DNA of 64,000 nt from Pseudeuparius sepicola (GCA_963920635.1 OY987301.1:54194560-54258559), one strand, 5' to 3'; counted from the stretch's first letter, positions 48,925 to 58,850 are shown. Notes: a model not told the origin generated them from the sequence alone. A program made the numbers and translations.

Positions 48925-50401
48925 TCTCATCTCTCTTCTCAATTCAATAGCACCTCGTTTTTATACTCTTCCTAAAATAGATAAACCCATTTTAACAATG
49001 AGACCTATAACATCTTCCATTAATTGTCCTAACAGCAAAATATGTAGTTTTATTACCAAGATTTTGACCAATGCATATAATAAAGATAATAATTTTTACA
49101 TTCAAGATTCATTCCAATTTAGTGAATTTATAAATAATTTTCAACTACCAAATAATTATATTTTAATTAGCCTTGATGTTGTATCGTTATTCACAAATTT
49201 ACCTTTAGATCTAATTAAATCAAGTATAATTAAAAATTGGGATTTAATTAAAAACCACTGCGAATTTGACTTAAATACTTTTTTGCGAATTTTAACATTT
49301 ATTTTTGATTCATCTTATTTAGTGTTTGATAACAAGTTCTTTAAACAAATTTTTGCACACCTATGGGTTCAAGTATTTCACCAGTATTAGCAAATTATGT
49401 TATGGATGACCTTTTTTGTGAATGCATTTCAAAACTTAATTATAACCTGCCATTTATAAAAAAGTATGACGATGATACGATTTTAGCTGTACCAAAAGAT
49501 AAAATAGAATATGCGTTAGATATTTTCAATCAATATAATAATTTTTTCCAATTTACAGTAGAGAAGGAGGTTAATAATAAGATTGCATTCCTGGATGTTA
49601 TGCTAATTAGAACACAACAAAATACTATAATAACGGAATGGTATAGAAAATCTATTAGCAGCAACAGGTTCATCAACTTTTATTCTTACCATCCTACTAA
49701 TATGAAAATAAATTTAATGAAAGCTTTAAAACATAGAGTCGACAAACTTTCACATCCAACAAAAAGACATAATGGTATGATTAAGTTGAGAGACATTTTA
49801 CTTGAAAATTCATATCCAAAAAAGGGGGGGGCAAATTCATAAGATTCTTTTTTCATCAAACACAAATCAACTTGCCAACAATAATAATAATAATAACAAT
49901 GCTGTTACTCAAGGACCCATCATTTTTAAATCTTTACCATATATTAATGAATTAACGCCAAAACTTATAAATCTGTTTAAAGATGAAAATATGAAATTCG
50001 CAAGAAGTAATGTATTTACAATTTCTAAATGTTTTTTAAAGGTTAAAACACCAATAAATTTATTTGAGAAGTCGGGAGTTGTTTATATGAAATTCCTTGT
50101 GCAAATTGTAATAAAGTAATATATTGGTCAAACATCTAGGCATTTAAAAGACCGTATTACATCACATAAAAGTGATTGTAAATTAAATAAAATAAATTCG
50201 AGTGCTTTAGTTGAACATACTTCTCAATTTAATCACACAATGAATTATAATAACACAAAAGTTTTGCAATTAGAAAAAAAATACTACAAACAGATTTTTC
50301 TTGAAATAGTTGAGATCAATAAAAATGATAATGCAATGAATAAAAGATCAGACATCGAAAATCTAAGTAATATTTATTCATACTTACTCCTAAAGAAATA
50401 A
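48925..50401 (+). pseudogene. Penelope-like element: reverse transcriptase + GIY-YIG endonuclease, broken
   Basis: The frame starts upstream of the ATG at 48998 with APRFYTLPKI, continues MRPITSSINCPNSKI and DVVSLFTNLP, breaks near 49355, and resumes MGSSISPVLANYVMDDLFCE. The catalytic box reads KYDDDTI (about 49465). Further breaks occur at a G-run (49825) and near 50115. The C-terminus has the GIY-YIG endonuclease block YIGQTSRHLKDRITSHKSDC (about 50130-50178). This RT-plus-GIY-YIG pairing is specific to Penelope-like elements. 5'-truncated and with at least three frame breaks. Confidence 0.85.
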
Positions 50402-50855
50402 TAAAAGAAATTGTCATTCATATTTCTAGTTTTTTATTTTTATAAACTTTAGGAACATTATAATATGTCATTCGTTTTTTTTTAGACAATCACATAAACA
50501 TGACATCAAAATTATAACCTATAAGTACTATATTTGATATTTTGTCACAATTACGTAAACAAAAATAATAACCTATTATTATATTAAAAAACAAAAGAAA
50601 ATTATTTGGAATCAAGTCTTCCATTCTAATAAATACGTTGTTATCAAAAAAGTTGATAATCTATTTCGAAATCTGTCAAAAAAATTTTAATTTTTTTTTA
50701 TAATAATGTCTTGTAAAAATTATATATAGATATTTTATTAAGATTCTTATATTAATCATGGACTATGTTAGCTTTTTCAAACAAACTTAACGTTAGTAAG
50801 TACATTGTAAACTCTATAATTTTATTTATTTAAATAAATGTAATATTTATTGTAG
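50402..50855. other. 3' flank of the Penelope-like element
   Basis: AT-rich, no ORF. Probably the element's 3' UTR leading to the ribozyme motif. Confidence 0.5.
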
Positions 50856-50897
50856 TTGTCCTGAAGAAGGAATAAAAATATTCCGAAAGCTTGACAA
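50856..50897 (+). ncRNA. Hammerhead-ribozyme-like motif of the Penelope-like element
   Basis: Stem I TTGTC (50856-50860) pairs with GACAA (50893-50897). The core CTGAAGA (50861-50867) is followed by stem II GGAATA/TATTCC around an AAAA loop, then GAAA (50885-50888). Stem III is very short or palindromic (AAGCTT). All conserved core residues of CUGANGA and GAAA are in place. Minimal hammerheads with short stem III are known from Penelope-like elements. Confidence 0.65.
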
Positions 50898-51271
50898 ATA
50901 ACAAATAGTTTTCTTTATACTGGCCAATAATTGACTGCATCCCCACAAAAAAGCTTCATATTTTTTCTTCTTAACATAGTCAGTCACGACTAACCACTCC
51001 TTTATGTAAATATATCTAGTTAGGTTAAAGAAAATCTATCTTTTATTTTGGTTCTGAAATTAACTTTCATTTTCATTTTTGTAAATTTCAATTTTTACAA
51101 ATTAGCACATAAAAATAGTGCGATAGAAATTTAAAAATTTGTCTTTCTTCTTTCTTCTGTGTCTATGCAGATGGCCCCCATAACCTTTTGAGTTAAAAAT
51201 ACCTTTTAATTACCTGAAGCACTCCTTTTATGCTAGAAACCCAGAAACCCCGAGCAGTCCGGCTATATAAC
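50898..51271. other. AT-rich spacer between the Penelope-like element and P3
   Basis: No gene or tandem repeat recognised. The left end of P3 may lie here or slightly downstream. Confidence 0.45.
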
Positions 51272-51299
51272 CAAAGTCTAGAGAATACTCTAGACTTTG
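51272..51299. other. 12-bp-arm hairpin upstream of P3
   Basis: CAAAGTCTAGAG and CTCTAGACTTTG around AATA. Similar in size to the hairpin near the P2 termini, so it may mark the left terminal region of P3. Confidence 0.6.
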
Positions 51300-51510
51300 A
51301 TATAACGTCACAAATCAAGGGTTGTACATCAAAATACGTTACATATATTCTCGTTATATATTCTCTTAGGTAATTAATAAAATCAAAACCTTTTTTATTA
51401 TTATTACAATATTATAATATAGAATATATTATTTTAATTATTAAGTAGTTAAGCAAAGCGGGCATCAGGACAGTGACGTCACGGCCTCGGCCGCTACGTG
51501 GCAGATGTTT

Positions 51511-51630
51511 ATTTCCGACAGGTGAGGACTTGCATTTTGACCTGGCGTGACCCCCGGGAGGTTATTAACCTTTTCCGACAGGTGCAGACTTGCATTTTGA
51601 CCTGACGTAACCCCGGACGGGACTTGACCT
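51511..51630. repeat. 60-bp direct repeats upstream of the first P3 gene
   Basis: TTCCGACAGGTG...GACTTGCATTTTGACCTG is repeated 60 bp apart (51513 and 51573) with a few changes. Could be binding sites in a P3 terminal repeat. Confidence 0.75.
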
Positions 51631-51690
51631 CGATAGGTTATTAAGAATTGTTATGACATGTTCAGCTCCCCCTCTCTACTCTAGGTTAGG

Positions 51691-51726
51691 ATATAAGGTG
51701 GTCCGTTCTAGCTGGAGAACTCAGTT
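51691..51726 (+). promoter_or_regulatory. TATA box and initiator of the first P3 gene
   Basis: ATATAAGG at 51691-51698 and ACTCAGTT at 51719-51726. About 30 bp apart, with the ATG at 51746. Confidence 0.7.
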
Positions 51727-51745
51727 TAGTTTGAAAGCAGACAAC

Positions 51746-52057
51746 ATGGATCTACAAGCAATCAACAAGTTGACGTGCCTCAATCGGAAATCCAGCATCA
51801 AGTTGGCGGAATTACCGCAAGATTTGCCATTGAAAATATATTCAGGCAAGCTGGTGAAGACAAAATTCGGGGAATGCGTCTTACTGGAATTGGAGGAGAA
51901 TGTTGTATTCCTACCGCAGAGAGTCACGGTAGCATTCAAGCCACACTTGGAGGATTTCTCATCTGAAAGATATTCCCTCGTGTTTAAGGGACAACTCAAC
52001 ACTGGAAAACTTCACCCGGCAAATCAGTTTGAGATTGTAGAAAATAAAAATATTTAA
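51746..52057 (+). CDS. P3 small FGE/FLP-motif protein (type 1)
   Basis: 103 codons, MDLQAINKLTCLNRK. The block KFGECVLLELEENVVFLPQR and the C-terminal QFEIVEN align with the P1 gene at 22225-22527. Being the first gene of the element with a good TATA/initiator pair, it is placed as the TIR gene is in P2. Beta-rich small protein of unknown role, possibly nucleic-acid binding. Confidence 0.7.
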   Translation: MDLQAINKLTCLNRKSSIKLAELPQDLPLKIYSGKLVKTKFGECVLLELEENVVFLPQRVTVAFKPHLEDFSSERYSLVFKGQLNTGKLHPANQFEIVENKNI

Positions 52058-52173
52058 ACGAAAAAAATTTTTTTAATTATCCAACCTAAACCAACTAATA
52101 TGATAAATATTAATAATAGGAACTACAGAAAAATATAAATACATGATATTTAGAGAGAATCGACTTCAGTCTA

Positions 52174-52960
52174 ATGTTATCATTCACTGGAGAAGGGTTA
52201 TTTAACTCGTTAATAAATAAATTACCAATTGAATTCCACATTCCCGGATATCAATATTGTGGACCTGGGACTAGAAAAAAGATTAGCAAGGGGTGACAGT
52301 GGAATTAATAGATTAGATACTTTATGTAAAAAACACGATATATTCTACTCAAAAACCGGGTTGCTGGAAGATCGACATAAAGCTGACTTGGAATTGGAAA
52401 ATCAAGCTTGGGAAAGAGTTAAAAGCAAAAACGCAAAATTAAGTGAAAAAGCTGCTGCTTGGTTTGTAACAACGGCAATGAAAGCTAAACGGAAGTTAGG
52501 TATGGGTCTAAAAAAGCGTCCCAATTCATTCAGGCGAGATATAGTACGAAAAGTTGAAAAATCGTTGAAAAAATCATTTAACAACAATCAGCTGAATAAC
52601 GTTAACAATATTAAAAATACAACATTAGCTGCCATCAAAGCTGCACGACTAGCTGTTAAAAGAGTGGGAGGAAAAAGAAAGGTGCGAATACCAAGAATTA
52701 TCCCATTTCAGCACAAAACCGGTGGGTTTCTACCGTTGATTCCAATCCTAGCTGCATTGGGAGCTCTTGGATCGGTAGCTGGAGGTGCTAGTGCTGTTGC
52801 TAAAACTATAATCGATGCCAAAAATGCTCAAAAAAAGATGGTTGAAGAAAAACGACATAATCGAGCAATAGAAGCTATTGGAAAAAAAGGATCAGGTCTT
52901 TATATGCGAAAAAATAATCGTGGTGGATTTGGTTTGTTTTTTTCAATAAAAAAAACTTAG
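52174..52960 (+). pseudogene. P3 phospholipase A2-like/pX-like core protein, one frameshift
   Basis: ATG at 52174 (MLSFTGEGLFNSLINKLP). The calcium-loop YCGPGT is followed by a 4-nt loss near 52271. The frame then continues with KRLARGDSGINRLD, the catalytic LCKKHDIFYSKTG (His-Asp), a basic section with RKLGMGLKKRPNSFRRDIV, the hydrophobic FLPLIPILAALGALGSVAGG (about 52728-52787) and a basic tail. It ends at TAG 52958-52960, right after an A8 run. A promoter initiator TTCAGTCT precedes the ATG. The same architecture as P2. Confidence 0.82.
52941..52960 (+). promoter_or_regulatory. Candidate -1 frameshift site, P3 core protein to protease
   Basis: The core-frame codons ATA AAA AAA ACT TAG give an A AAA AAA slip site. 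A TTTTTTT run lies just before. The -1 frame enters the protease, which is open back through the overlap and has no ATG until 53062. Confidence 0.6.
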
Positions 52961-53343
52961 TTCAAAAACTTCCTCTAAAGCTTCCTAATAGACCATTAAC
53001 TGATGTTGACCTAAATAAATTTGCTAGAAAAATAAAAGTGCCACATTTTAAAGGTATATTTATGAGAGACACGCTTCCAAAAACAAAACCAAATGCAAAT
53101 GAGTCTGCAATTATAAATTTAGATATTCAAAGCAATAAGGGAACACACTGGGTAGCATATATAAAAAAGAATAATTTTGTACAGTATTTTGATAGTTTTG
53201 GTAACTTAAAACCACCTATAGAACTTATTCGTTACTTAGGTAAGGGGGTTAAGATTTTATACAACAACGAGTCCTATCAAAAATTTAATGAAATAAATTG
53301 TGGTCACCTGTGCCTCGCATTTCTCTATAAAAAGCAGAGGTAA
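52957..53343 (+). CDS. P3 adenain-like cysteine protease
   Basis: Open from within the core-gene overlap to 53343. The N-terminal part LPLKLPNRPLTDVDLNKFAR aligns with P2 (PPNRPLSNLDLLKYA), so it is coding even though no ATG precedes it. Catalytic blocks: GIFMRDTLPK, His in THWVAYI, Asp in YFDSFGNLKPP, Cys in NCGHLCLAFL. About 130 residues, shorter than adenovirus protease (about 200) but normal for Polintons. It cleaves capsid precursors. Probably made as a fusion with the core protein by frameshifting. Confidence 0.82.
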   Translation, partial: LVQKLPLKLPNRPLTDVDLNKFARKIKVPHFKGIFMRDTLPKTKPNANESAIINLDIQSNKGTHWVAYIKKNNFVQYFDSFGNLKPPIELIRYLGKGVKILYNNESYQKFNEINCGHLCLAFLYKKQR

Positions 53344-53360
53344 GCTCAGTAAACTCAGTC

Positions 53361-54068
53361 ATGTCACTGATATTCACCCTACATGGTTTCACTTCAACGC
53401 TAAGTATTGACTTTAATAATACAATATATTTAGATTCTGATGTTCAGTATGGTCTAGCATTGTTAGGATTTCATTCATACAATACTATTCCGAATATTGA
53501 GGCGCCTAATAACAAATTTTATGTTGTCAATGAAAACAATGAACGAAAAATTATAGAAATTCCTACTGGGTCATATGAAATTAGTGCTATAGAAAGACAA
53601 ATATTGAAATCTTTGAAAAAGTTAGATAACAATCCAAATATATTTTCATTGAAAGCTAACAATAGTACGCTTCAGTGTGAAATTTATAGTGATCAATACA
53701 GCATTGATTTTCAGCAGGATTCAATAGGAAAATTGTTAGGTTTCTCTAACCGCTTACTACAATTAAAGAAACTTCACATATCAGATTTACCTGTAAGCAT
53801 TGTTAAAGTTAGAACGATTCATATAGATAGTAATATAACGGCTGGAGCATACTATAATAATAAACCATCGCATACTATTTACGAATTTGCTGTGGGGACC
53901 GACCCCGGTTACGCGATAGACGAAACTCCAAGAAATTTGCTATACGTACCCGTTACCAAGCGTGAAATTAATAATTTATCATTATCAATTTTTGATCAAA
54001 ATTCCCAGTTGGTAAATTTCAGAGGTGAAGAAATAATTGTAAGATTAGAATTAAAAAAGTTGTTATAA
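53361..54068 (+). CDS. P3 minor capsid (penton-like) protein
   Basis: 235 codons, intact, MSLIFTLHGFTSTLSIDF. Colinear with the P2 protein: YGLALLGFHSYNTIPNIE, IPTGSYEIS, NNSTLQCEIYSDQ, VRTIHIDSN, SHTIYEFAVGTDPGYAID and FRGEEIIVRLELK. Single jelly-roll vertex protein by position and length. The gene lies 17 bp after the protease stop and 1 bp before the next start. Confidence 0.85.
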   Translation: MSLIFTLHGFTSTLSIDFNNTIYLDSDVQYGLALLGFHSYNTIPNIEAPNNKFYVVNENNERKIIEIPTGSYEISAIERQILKSLKKLDNNPNIFSLKANNSTLQCEIYSDQYSIDFQQDSIGKLLGFSNRLLQLKKLHISDLPVSIVKVRTIHIDSNITAGAYYNNKPSHTIYEFAVGTDPGYAIDETPRNLLYVPVTKREINNLSLSIFDQNSQLVNFRGEEIIVRLELKKLL

Positions 54069-54069
54069 A

Positions 54070-54282
54070 ATGGGTCTAGTTTTTGATGACGCTAGATATC
54101 AACCGTATAAAAGGAGATCACAATATTCTCAAAAATCACTCCCTCAAAGGTCTCATAAGTGTGAACCTCGTGAGAAGAATCTTATACCTACACCTGAAAA
54201 TCTAAAGTTTTTAAAATCTCTTGGGTACGATGTCGTTAACACCTCAAGTGTTCGACGTGTATCGCTCACCAAAATTCGATGA
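54070..54282 (+). CDS. P3 small protein overlapping the major capsid gene
   Basis: 70 codons, MGLVFDDARYQPYKRRS. It ends 53 nt into the major capsid gene in another frame. The overlap codes NTSSV in this frame and the N-terminus MSLTPQVF in the capsid frame, as in P2. Lacks the internal duplication seen in P2. Function unknown. Confidence 0.65.
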   Translation: MGLVFDDARYQPYKRRSQYSQKSLPQRSHKCEPREKNLIPTPENLKFLKSLGYDVVNTSSVRRVSLTKIR

Positions 54283-55459
54283 ATCAATTCAACGATTGGA
54301 GACACGTACCTATTACCCATTTGTTAAGTCTTTTATGAATAACGATATAGTGGAAATAACTATCAATCAAGGTGATGCCTGGCTATTAATGTACGATGCC
54401 GCGATATTTATTAAAGGAAAAATAGAGAAAACAGGCGGAGCAGGTACTTTCAGCCTTGTCAATAATGGTGCTGCTTTTTTCTTTGAATCTATATCTTATG
54501 AACTGAATGGTAAAGAAATGGATGCTGTTAGAGATCCTGGTATCATGAGTTCAATTAGAGCATATTTGTGTTACACTCCTAATGATCATAAACATATGAT
54601 GACTTCGAGTTGGACCTATCCAGAAAAATTTTCTGTTTTGAATAAGGATGGTTCGTTCAGCTTAAGAATCCCTCTTAAGCACTTATTTGGTATTTTTAAT
54701 GACTATCAATATGCTATTTGCGGTAAGCAAACCATAAGACTCATAAGATCCCGAAATGATGCCAACTGTTTGCTATTAAAAGAAACTCCAGGAATAATCC
54801 CAGAATTAACTGCAGAACTAACCATTAGCAGTATCGAGCTGAAGGTAAAGCATATTCAACCCAATGACATGATTAGACTGGATCTGTTGAAAGCAATCAA
54901 AAGCAATAAACCTATTTTAATTCCGTTTCGTAAATGGGAATTACACGAATTACCAAATCTCACCGAAAATGCCACTAGAGAAATATGGTCGGTGAAAACA
55001 TCTACAGCAGTCGAGAGTCCGAGATTTGTTATAGTTGGATTTCAGACAGATCGTAAAGAGAACTCAAAAGAAGATCCTACACAGTTCGATCATATAGATA
55101 TCTCGGACGTTAGGTTAATCTTAAACGGTGATTATTATCCATTTGAACGGTTAAGGCAAGATTTCAATAAGGATTATGTAGAATCATACAATAATTATAC
55201 TGATTTTCATCCAAGTTTTATGAATACTCGAGATAAGCGTCCTATTCTCAGTTACAAAGACTTTGAACATGCAACGCTTTTTGTTATCGATTGTTCCAAA
55301 AGAAACGAGTCCGTAAAAACCAGCACGGTTGACGTAAAGTTAGATATCGAGAGCACCAAAGGATTTCCAGCTAAAACTAGAGTTTATTGTATTATTATTC
55401 ATGATTGTATACTAGAATATTTACCGTTGAGCGAAACTGTTAGAAATATAATGATTTAA
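54230..55459 (+). CDS. P3 major capsid protein, intact
   Basis: 409 codons from ATG at 54230 (MSLTPQVFDVYR), chosen because P2 starts identically. Upstream in-frame codons belong to the overlap. Double jelly-roll capsid protein of Polintons: RTYYPFVKSF, INQGDAWLLMYDAAIF, SYELNGKEMD, RIPLKHLFGIFNDYQYAICG, IELKVKHIQPNDM, PFRKWELHELPNL, FVIDCSKRNES and LEYLPLSETVRN. No breaks, so capsid coding capacity is retained in P3. Confidence 0.88.
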   Translation: MSLTPQVFDVYRSPKFDESIQRLETRTYYPFVKSFMNNDIVEITINQGDAWLLMYDAAIFIKGKIEKTGGAGTFSLVNNGAAFFFESISYELNGKEMDAVRDPGIMSSIRAYLCYTPNDHKHMMTSSWTYPEKFSVLNKDGSFSLRIPLKHLFGIFNDYQYAICGKQTIRLIRSRNDANCLLLKETPGIIPELTAELTISSIELKVKHIQPNDMIRLDLLKAIKSNKPILIPFRKWELHELPNLTENATREIWSVKTSTAVESPRFVIVGFQTDRKENSKEDPTQFDHIDISDVRLILNGDYYPFERLRQDFNKDYVESYNNYTDFHPSFMNTRDKRPILSYKDFEHATLFVIDCSKRNESVKTSTVDVKLDIESTKGFPAKTRVYCIIIHDCILEYLPLSETVRNIMI

Positions 55460-55498
55460 ATAACAAACCCCCTCTCCTTTGCTTAACTATCAATTGGA

Positions 55499-55506
55499 TA
55501 TAAAAA
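55499..55506 (+). promoter_or_regulatory. TATA box of the P3 DxxGF gene
   Basis: TATAAAAA 63 bp before the ATG at 55562. Confidence 0.5.
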
Positions 55507-55561
55507 CGTATCGGTTAGTGAAGAAAACCATTCTCTGTAAAAGTATAGATAAAACGTAACC

Positions 55562-56037
55562 ATGAAAATTGCAGTTATTGACATTCAAGGCTTCATGGTA
55601 AAAAATGAATTCCATCCTAAAGAGCTGACAATTAAAATTAACGAACAAATATTACACGTATTATTAAAACCGTTCAGAGATTTTAATTCACTTAGTAAAT
55701 TCGATAAAAGACATGTTAGAAATCTTGAAAAAATCGTTTAGGAATTAAATATTCCAGTGGATATGTGGACTATAGTGAATTACCCAAAATAGTAGAAAAT
55801 ATTTTGTTCAACGTCAATTCAGTCTACGTTAAAGGTGATCAAAAGGCAAGATTTTTACGTAATGTTATCGACAAGAAAATAGTTGATGTTGGAGATCTTC
55901 AGAACAATTGGATTCAAGTACCAAAGTTTGAGAAGGAGATACCATCATGCTTGTGTCACACAGAACATAAGAAATGGTTATGCAGTTTAAGTAATTGTGA
56001 AAAACTATATAGTTGGCTACAAACATTTTTACCATAA
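55562..56037 (+). pseudogene. P3 'DxxGF' family protein, one frame break
   Basis: Starts MKIAVIDIQGF, then KELTIKI and LLKPF. A stop at about 55739 coincides with a frame change. The other frame continues YSSGYVDYSELPKIV, YVKGDQKARFLR and the C-terminal Cys/His cluster (CLCHTEHKKWLCSLSNC). Relative of the P2 gene at 42918-43445, but in P3 it stands after the capsid gene. Probably a nuclease-like fold. Not proven. Confidence 0.65.
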
Positions 56038-56182
56038 TATATTATGATAGTTTAATCTGTAATGTAGTATAAAAATAATTAAATTTTTAATAATACTTAG
56101 TTGTTTATTTTAATTACCCCCTCCAAATACATATAGGTATAAATTACAAAATCTTAACAAATATCCTACAGTTTTATTCAAG

Positions 56183-56647
56183 ATGTTGTTAAAAGCAGAA
56201 TACATTTTTTTGCATGCTATAATTAACAACGTGTTCTATATTTATAAACCAACCTATGTAGACGAATTTGCAATTTGTGTGGATAAACATCCTATAAAAT
56301 GGATTCCTTTTATACCTGTACCTGATACTAAGGATATTGTAATGGTAAATCTACCTAGAAGTTTTGCATACTACAAAATTAGAATGACATTTAAAAATCG
56401 AACAATTGCTGATACGGAATGGTTAATCCATTGCTCAAAAATCTATAACAAAAGTAATCTAACATCTAATAATACACAAGGAACTCAGCAAGGATCTCAA
56501 CGGTGTATGGGAGAAGTGAACCTGCTGTACATGATCTACTTTATAACAACATGTTCATCGTTATTAGTCGTGAAATTGCTTATTAAACTTATTCAGAGAG
56601 TACTTAGTGAACGAAAATGGTATACAACAATATTAAGAAAAAACTAA
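56183..56647 (+). CDS. P3 putative membrane glycoprotein
   Basis: 154 codons, intact. N-terminal hydrophobic segment (LLKAEYIFLHAIINNVFYIY), ectodomain with sequons (NRT, NKS, NLT, NNT) and four Cys, and a C-terminal membrane span LLYMIYFITTCSSLLVVKLL. Homologous to P2 33129-33554 in both hydrophobic ends and in the IRMTFKNRTIADTEW block (P2: LRAVFQNHTIAESVW). Possible small envelope or viroporin-like protein. Confidence 0.7.
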   Translation: MLLKAEYIFLHAIINNVFYIYKPTYVDEFAICVDKHPIKWIPFIPVPDTKDIVMVNLPRSFAYYKIRMTFKNRTIADTEWLIHCSKIYNKSNLTSNNTQGTQQGSQRCMGEVNLLYMIYFITTCSSLLVVKLLIKLIQRVLSERKWYTTILRKN

Positions 56648-56838
56648 AATCAAAATCTGTCATTGTATCGTACGTATTAAATAAAAAGTTAAAAATATAT
56701 CAAGTATTTCATTTACACCCTATCTATAATTTCTATAATCTGTTGCAGAGCAACATTTTTATCTTATTCAAGTTAGAAGAGCAAAGTATGATGATATTTA
56801 TTGACGGTGGTTTTAGAGTATTAAACGCTAAAAAGTAG
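56617..56838 (+). CDS. Small hypothetical ORF after the P3 membrane protein
   Basis: 73 codons overlapping the previous gene by 31 nt, beginning MVYNNIKKKLKS and rich in Ile, Phe and Lys. In P2 the IAP begins in this position by a similar overlap, but this protein is not an IAP. No motif. Could be spurious. Confidence 0.25.
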   Translation: MVYNNIKKKLKSKSVIVSYVLNKKLKIYQVFHLHPIYNFYNLLQSNIFILFKLEEQSMMIFIDGGFRVLNAKK

Positions 56839-57201
56839 TATACTTACCTGTAAAGTTATCTTTCATGATTGTTTTAACACTATCTTTATACTTAGCACTT
56901 CTCAACATTTTTATGTTGCAACTTTTTGTAGTAGGTAAATTGAGAGAAAAATAAAAATTAATAACATAAATTTGATGATACATGTATATTAAAATAAAAA
57001 TTAAAACAAGAGTTAACATAAAAGTAAGACTAAAAATAGGAATACAGATTAAAATAAAAATAAAATACAAATATAAACTAACTATATACAAATGTTAAGA
57101 AGTCATGTTAAGTCAAGTTACGTTAGTCAAGTTACGTTAAGTCAAGTCAAAGCCTATTCTAAAGCAAAAAGAGGTAATGTGCAGTTGACCCGAGAACTAA
57201 G
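56839..57201. other. A-rich spacer in P3
   Basis: AAAATAAAAATTAAAA-type sequence, and three or four AGTCAAGTTACGTTA-like units at 57105-57150. No gene. Confidence 0.55.
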
Positions 57202-58064
57202 TTATTTTGTTCTTATCCTCTGCAAAAGTTTAGTAGTTAATAATTCATCTCTTTGAATTTTTTCTTGTCGTTTTAATAACATTTTTTTCCGTTTCTCTAA
57301 TTGAACCTGTTGTTTCTCTATTTGAATTAGTTCCCGGGTCAACTGTACATTATCTCTTTTAGACTTAGAATTTGCTCTCCTCAAGAAGTTTGTCGTATTC
57401 ATCAGATATTGGCTTACACTAACATCCTCTTTCATAACATCCACCTCAAACTCATCTCCACTATCATCCATTGGGTCAATAGTCTGACTCACCGACAGTA
57501 AACTGAGGTCATCGTCAGAGTCGTCATTGTCATGTGTTTGGTTGTAGCAACTCGCCAACAGCTTGCCCTTTCCCTTGCCCTTTCCCTTGCCCTTTCCGTA
57601 TCCCGAAGGACCAGGTTGTAGCTCCCCGACGACGGTAGTGGCAGCAGGGATACGTCGCAGACTAAGGGATGGTCGTGTCCTGGGCGGCTTCGCGGGAGCG
57701 GCGAACGGTGACGCTGCTTCTGAGGCTGCAAAGCTTCTAGCGGACCTAGAAGACTCCGGCAACAACAGAGATGGGCTGCAACTGACCGGGCTGTATGCTT
57801 GATCCGGACGCCACTGCGAGGCTTCCTGATCATTCATAATCTCCCCCAAATTCATTCCAGGCGGCTGTAAAATAAAATTATATTTCATATAACTGAAAAA
57901 CTTCTACTTACGAAGCTTATATCATTCGAATAAATTCAATATTAAAAATACACTTTTTAGAAGCTCCTACTTCCTAAACTACTCTCATAAAACAAAAAAA
58001 TTAAAAAAATACTTACAATCACTAATTGATCCAGGATGTTAATTTTGTTGTTTCCAAAATCCAT
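57202..58064 (-). CDS. P3 spliced coiled-coil protein (two exons)
   Basis: Exon 1 58017-58064 (16 codons, MDFGNNKINILDQLVI), intron 57865-58016 (GTAAGT...TTTTACAG), exon 2 57202-57864, phase 0, total 236 residues. Exon 2 has a Ser/Pro/Ala-rich half, a (GK)n run near the middle (GYGKGKGKGKGKGK), an acidic stretch (DNDDSDDDLSLLS) and a C-terminal coiled coil (IQIEKQQVQLEKRKKMLLKR). The same exon structure and the motif VSQYLMN link it to the P2 gene at 43819. No DNA-binding domain recognised. The GK repeat is encoded by a CCCTTG-type microsatellite. Confidence 0.65.
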
Positions 58065-58211
58065 TGTGGTCACAGAGTACAAAAGCACAAAAATAAACGA
58101 AAACACAATCACGCAAGCTCGGAGACACGAAGGTACAAGTCGTATAGGAGGTGATGTTCAGTGAACACTGAAGAAATAAACAAATAGTGAATTATTATAT
58201 TGAAACAAACT

Positions 58212-58390
58212 GCAGTGTCCACAATTTGTATAGATAGGGGATTCCTTCCTATACAGCTTACTCTCAGAGTTCATCAACACAGGCGTAGAGTTACTTCCTG
58301 CAGTATCCACAATTTGTATAGGTATACGATTGCATCCTGTGCTATATGATAACTGCTTACTCGCAGAGTTCATTAACACAGGCATAGGGT
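58212..58390. repeat. Imperfect ~88-bp duplication upstream of the spliced gene
   Basis: GCAGTxTCCACAATTTGTATAG at 58212 and 58300, each followed by a related AGAGTTCATxAACACAGGC segment. Confidence 0.8.
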
Positions 58391-58465
58391 TACTTCCTGA
58401 GAACTGATGAGTCTACAAAAGAGAATGCAATCTTGCATTCACACGAACAATAGAACCATGAAGTA

Positions 58466-58850
58466 TGATACCGGAAACGTGTAATCCGACACTGGAGTAT
58501 CAAATTACATTCGATTGAAACCCGACACCGGAAACGTGTAATCTGACACTGGGATATCAAATTACATTCGATTGAAACCCGACACCGGAAACATGTAATC
58601 TGACACCGGTGTATCAAATTACATTCGATTGAAATCCGACACCGGAAACGTGTAATCTGACACTGGGATATCAAATTACATTCGATTGAAACCCGACACC
58701 GGAAACATGTAATCTGACACCGGTGTATCAAATTACATTCGATTGAAACCCGACACCGGAAACATGTAATCTGACACCGGTGTATCAAATTACATTCGAT
58801 TGAAACCCGACACCGGAAACGTGTAATCTGACACCGGGGTATCAAATTAC
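58466..58850. repeat. 57-bp minisatellite, ~6.7 copies
   Basis: GACACCGGAAAC recurs at 58524, 58581, 58638, 58695, 58752 and 58809, exactly 57 bp apart. Because 57 is divisible by three, the minus strand stays open for 151 codons (58390-58845) as 19-residue Cys/Arg-rich repeats. I treat this as a by-product of the repeat. Confidence 0.92.

Noticed and set aside
58466..58850. CRISPR array
   Set aside because: Units are contiguous 57-bp repeats without variable spacers, and the setting is eukaryotic.
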